Made by a program: the position numbers and the translations under genes. Under the pieces are notes generated by a model. That model was not told the DNA's origin, ran no database searches, and worked only from the letters and a program-made list of their open reading frames with translations. From Maribacter sp044594925 (lineage in GTDB: Bacteria > Bacteroidota > Bacteroidia > Flavobacteriales > Flavobacteriaceae), in the NCBI RefSeq assembly GCF_044594925.1, contig NZ_CP138991.1, positions 806,001 to 870,000 on the forward strand: DNA of 64,000 nucleotides. Direction: 5' to 3'. This document shows positions 61,851-64,000 of this stretch, piece after piece. Position 1 is the stretch's first letter. Every line of letters starts with the position of its first letter.

Positions 61851-63743
61851 ATGGTAGAAGCAGGAAGAAAATATGTTTTTGATTTCGATAGTACGTTAAC
61901 TAGGGTAGAAGCCTTGGATGTGCTTGCGGAAATGACCCTACAGGGAAAATCTAACAAGGAAGAAGTCATCAACGAAATACAAAAGATCACCAACTTGGGA
62001 ATAGATGGTGATATATCCTTTACGGAATCTTTAGAAAAGCGCATAAAGTTGCTGAATGCCAATAAATCCGACTTGAAGGGTTTGGTGGCAGAATTGCGTC
62101 AAAAGATATCTAAATCCATAGCTTCTAATAAAGAATTTTTTGAAAAATATGCAGATGATATTTATGTGATTTCGTGCGGATTCAAGGAGTTTATAGATCC
62201 CATTGTTAAGGAATATAATATTCCGTCAGATAGGGTATATGCCAATACTTTTAAATTTGATGAAGAAGGGAATATTGTTGGGTTTGACGAAGGTAATGTC
62301 CTTTCTCAACATAATGGTAAAATTGAGTGTCTTAAGCAGATGGATTTAGACGGTGAAGTGCAGGTTATAGGAGATGGTTATAGTGATTACGTTATGCGAG
62401 AAGCAGGAATAGCGGATAAATTTTTTGCTTACACTGAAAATGTTCATAGAGATAAAGCTGCGGACAATGCAGACCATGTAACCCCGAGTTTAGACGAGTT
62501 TTTATTTGTGAACGATTTGCCTAGAAACATATCTTACCCCAAGAATAGAATAAAAATTCTTTTGTTAGAGAATGTTCATACCGCTGCTTTTGAGAATCTT
62601 TCCGACGAAGGTTTTTCAGTAGAATTGGTTAAACATAGTTTGCCAGAAGAGGAACTTATAGAAAAAATAAAGGGCGTTCACGTTTTAGGTATTCGGTCAA
62701 AAACTCAAGTAACCCAAAAGGTTTTGGATGCTGCGGATAAATTATTGGTAGTAGGTGCATTTTGTATTGGTACTACACAAATAAACTTAGAGCATGCTAA
62801 GAATAGAGGGGTCGTGGTCTTCAACGCTCCATACAGTAATACTAGATCTGTAGTAGAACTCGCCATAGGGGAAATCATTATGTTAATGCGCAGTGTATTC
62901 GCTAGAAGCTCTGAAATCCATAACGGGCAATGGCAAAAGACCGCTGCCGGTTCTAGAGAAGTTCGTGGTAAAAATTTAGGGATAGTAGGCTACGGAAATA
63001 TAGGTAAGCAATTATCGGTTTTGGCAGAGGCTATTGGTATGCGTGTTTATTATTATGATGTTGAGGACAGTTTAGCACTTGGTAACGCTAAAAAATGCAA
63101 TACCCTAGAGGATTTGCTCAATATATCAGATGTGGTAACACTTCATATTGACGATAATCCTGCTAATAAAAACTTCATTGGTGAGCGAGAAATAAACCAA
63201 ATGAAGAAAGGTGCCATGTTGGTAAATTTATCCCGAGGTTTTGTAGTGGATATCGATGCTTTGGTCGCTGCTCTAGAAAGTGGTCAAATAGGCGGAGCGG
63301 CTGTAGACGTATACCCAGAAGAACCTAGGAGCAATGGAGATTTCAAGACTAAACTTCAGGGCTTTTCAAATGTAATACTAACCCCTCATGTTGGTGGTAG
63401 TACAGAGGAAGCACAAAGGGATATTGCGGATTTCGTGCCAAATAAAATAATGGATTATATAAATTCTGGCAACACGGTAGATGCCGTTAATTTTCCTAAT
63501 ATTAGACTTCCTAAGCAAAATAAGGCACATCGTTTCTTGCATATACACAAGAATGTACCGGGAATCATGGCAAAAATCAATGAAGTACTGGCGAAATTCG
63601 AACTTAATATTTCCAGCCAGTATTTGTCTACCGATAGTGAAGTTGGTTATGTGATAACAGATTTGGATAAAGAGTACAACAAAGATGTTATTAAAGCTCT
63701 AAGAAAAGTAGAGAATACGATTAAGTTCAGAGTACTTTATTAG
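61851..63743 (+). CDS. serA: fused phosphoserine phosphatase - phosphoglycerate dehydrogenase
   Basis: 630 residues. An N-terminal HAD-type phosphatase (about 1-225) has motif I DFDST at 11-15, motif II SCGFKEF near 108, Lys-containing HNGKIECLKQ near 154 and motif III GDGYSDYVM at 174. The SerA part follows: RIKILLLENVHTAAFENL near 233, NAD fold GIVGYGNIGKQ near 385, catalytic LTPHVGG near 513, and a C-terminal ACT domain (near 555-630). It would catalyse the first and last steps of serine synthesis from 3-phosphoglycerate; the SerC transaminase is not in the window. All listed catalytic motifs are intact, so both activities are plausible. Confidence 0.93.
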   Translation: MVEAGRKYVFDFDSTLTRVEALDVLAEMTLQGKSNKEEVINEIQKITNLGIDGDISFTESLEKRIKLLNANKSDLKGLVAELRQKISKSIASNKEFFEKYADDIYVISCGFKEFIDPIVKEYNIPSDRVYANTFKFDEEGNIVGFDEGNVLSQHNGKIECLKQMDLDGEVQVIGDGYSDYVMREAGIADKFFAYTENVHRDKAADNADHVTPSLDEFLFVNDLPRNISYPKNRIKILLLENVHTAAFENLSDEGFSVELVKHSLPEEELIEKIKGVHVLGIRSKTQVTQKVLDAADKLLVVGAFCIGTTQINLEHAKNRGVVVFNAPYSNTRSVVELAIGEIIMLMRSVFARSSEIHNGQWQKTAAGSREVRGKNLGIVGYGNIGKQLSVLAEAIGMRVYYYDVEDSLALGNAKKCNTLEDLLNISDVVTLHIDDNPANKNFIGEREINQMKKGAMLVNLSRGFVVDIDALVAALESGQIGGAAVDVYPEEPRSNGDFKTKLQGFSNVILTPHVGGSTEEAQRDIADFVPNKIMDYINSGNTVDAVNFPNIRLPKQNKAHRFLHIHKNVPGIMAKINEVLAKFELNISSQYLSTDSEVGYVITDLDKEYNKDVIKALRKVENTIKFRVLY

Positions 63744-63888
63744 CATATTTCTCGGTAATAGCCATCAAATAGTGGTTGGTAAGTAGCTAAGTTCGTGACT
63801 TTCTAAATACAGCTACACTTTCTAGCCGTTGTGAAAAATAAGCTGTTTCGAAGTTGGGTTTGAATTTGGTTTTTTAACTCGTTTTTTC

Positions 63889-64000
63889 CTACTGATGGTG
63901 ATATGGTTCGTTTTTTAAAATAGTAAACCCCCTGTATAGCTGTTCAACGATGAACAAACGTACCATTTGATGGGAAAAGGTCATTTTAGACAAACTTATT
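63889..64000 (-). CDS. rlmH: 23S rRNA pseudouridine-1915 methyltransferase RlmH, C-terminal part
   Basis: The last 36 residues are visible, entering from the right edge: SKMTFSHQMVRLFIVEQLYR, then a stretch ending NEPYHHQ and a TAG stop at 63889-63891. SHQMVR..xEQLYR and the PYHH ending are diagnostic of RlmH, a SPOUT-fold enzyme that methylates m3-Psi1915 in 23S rRNA. The 145 bases between serA and this gene (63744-63888) hold no gene or clear terminator that I can see. Confidence 0.9.
   Translation of the reverse strand, partial: ISLSKMTFSHQMVRLFIVEQLYRGFTILKNEPYHHQ

Noticed and set aside
63744..63888. Search for a small gene or terminator after serA
   Set aside because: No frame with family features and no hairpin with a T run is visible.

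Overview
The window is a stretch of chromosome from a member of the phylum Bacteroidota, most likely a marine-type Flavobacteriaceae; the genus cannot be fixed from sequence alone. The evidence is family content (MG2-type outer-membrane protein, DUF4252, DUF4199, type B L31, SerB-SerA fusion, SatD/DUF3307 pair, single-chain PurL), promoters of the Bacteroidota type (TTG, 19-20 bases, TAnnTTTG) ahead of several genes, little Shine-Dalgarno sequence, and dispersed short intergenic repeats. I see no phage, plasmid, insertion sequence, tRNA, rRNA or CRISPR. Most of the window is conserved core genome.

Layout. 1-7.7 kb (minus strand): the N-terminal part of a large MG2-type exported protein, an AT-rich hypothetical gene coupled to purL, a lipoprotein, a CIA30-domain protein and an exported methyltransferase. 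7.7-8.2 kb is the only long gene-free stretch and holds two repeat elements. 8.2-12.7 kb: exported M20 amidohydrolase, HxlR regulator, RsmB-type RNA methyltransferase and an Asp-box lipoprotein. 12.7-14.4 kb: an ECF sigma / membrane anti-sigma-like / Spy-like operon. 14.4-19.6 kb: MsbA-type ABC exporter, phosphohexomutase, GT2 glycosyltransferase and DUF4199. 19.7-29 kb: rpmE2, a GlmU-like protein, mtaB, hydrolase, lytic transglycosylase, TPR protein, rpmH and carB. 30-34 kb: the whole oxidative pentose phosphate branch (gnd divergent from zwf-pgl). 34-41.6 kb: thioesterase, small membrane protein, rmuC, and a vitamin B12 uptake locus in which a cobalamin riboswitch precedes a TonB receptor and a divergent btuF-btuC-btuD set has no ATG start codon in any of its three genes. 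41.7-47.7 kb: two tandem S41 peptidase lipoproteins divergent from a second ECF sigma / anti-sigma-like operon followed by three DUF4252 proteins. 47.9-53 kb: MscS, purB, a purB-associated helical protein, a class III sirtuin, TrmH, SRPBCC and VOC proteins. 53-59 kb: GH13 amylase lipoprotein, carboxypeptidase-regulatory-like protein, DEAD-box helicase, DUF4337-like protein and rdgB. 59-64 kb: ICMT-like methyltransferase, SatD/DUF3307 pair behind a palindrome, alpha/beta hydrolase, SerB-SerA fusion, and the C-terminus of rlmH at the right edge.

How the genes work together. purL, purB and carB supply nucleotides; zwf, pgl and gnd supply NADPH and pentose phosphate; the SerB-SerA fusion supplies the first and last steps of serine synthesis; the B12 locus imports cobalamin under riboswitch control. 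Two separate ECF-sigma cassettes probably monitor the envelope.

No clearly new system stands out. The items most worth checking are the non-ATG B12 transporter operon (including a probable ATT start), the ECF sigma-DUF4252 cassette next to duplicated S41 lipoproteins, the exported SAM methyltransferase, and the palindrome ahead of satD.
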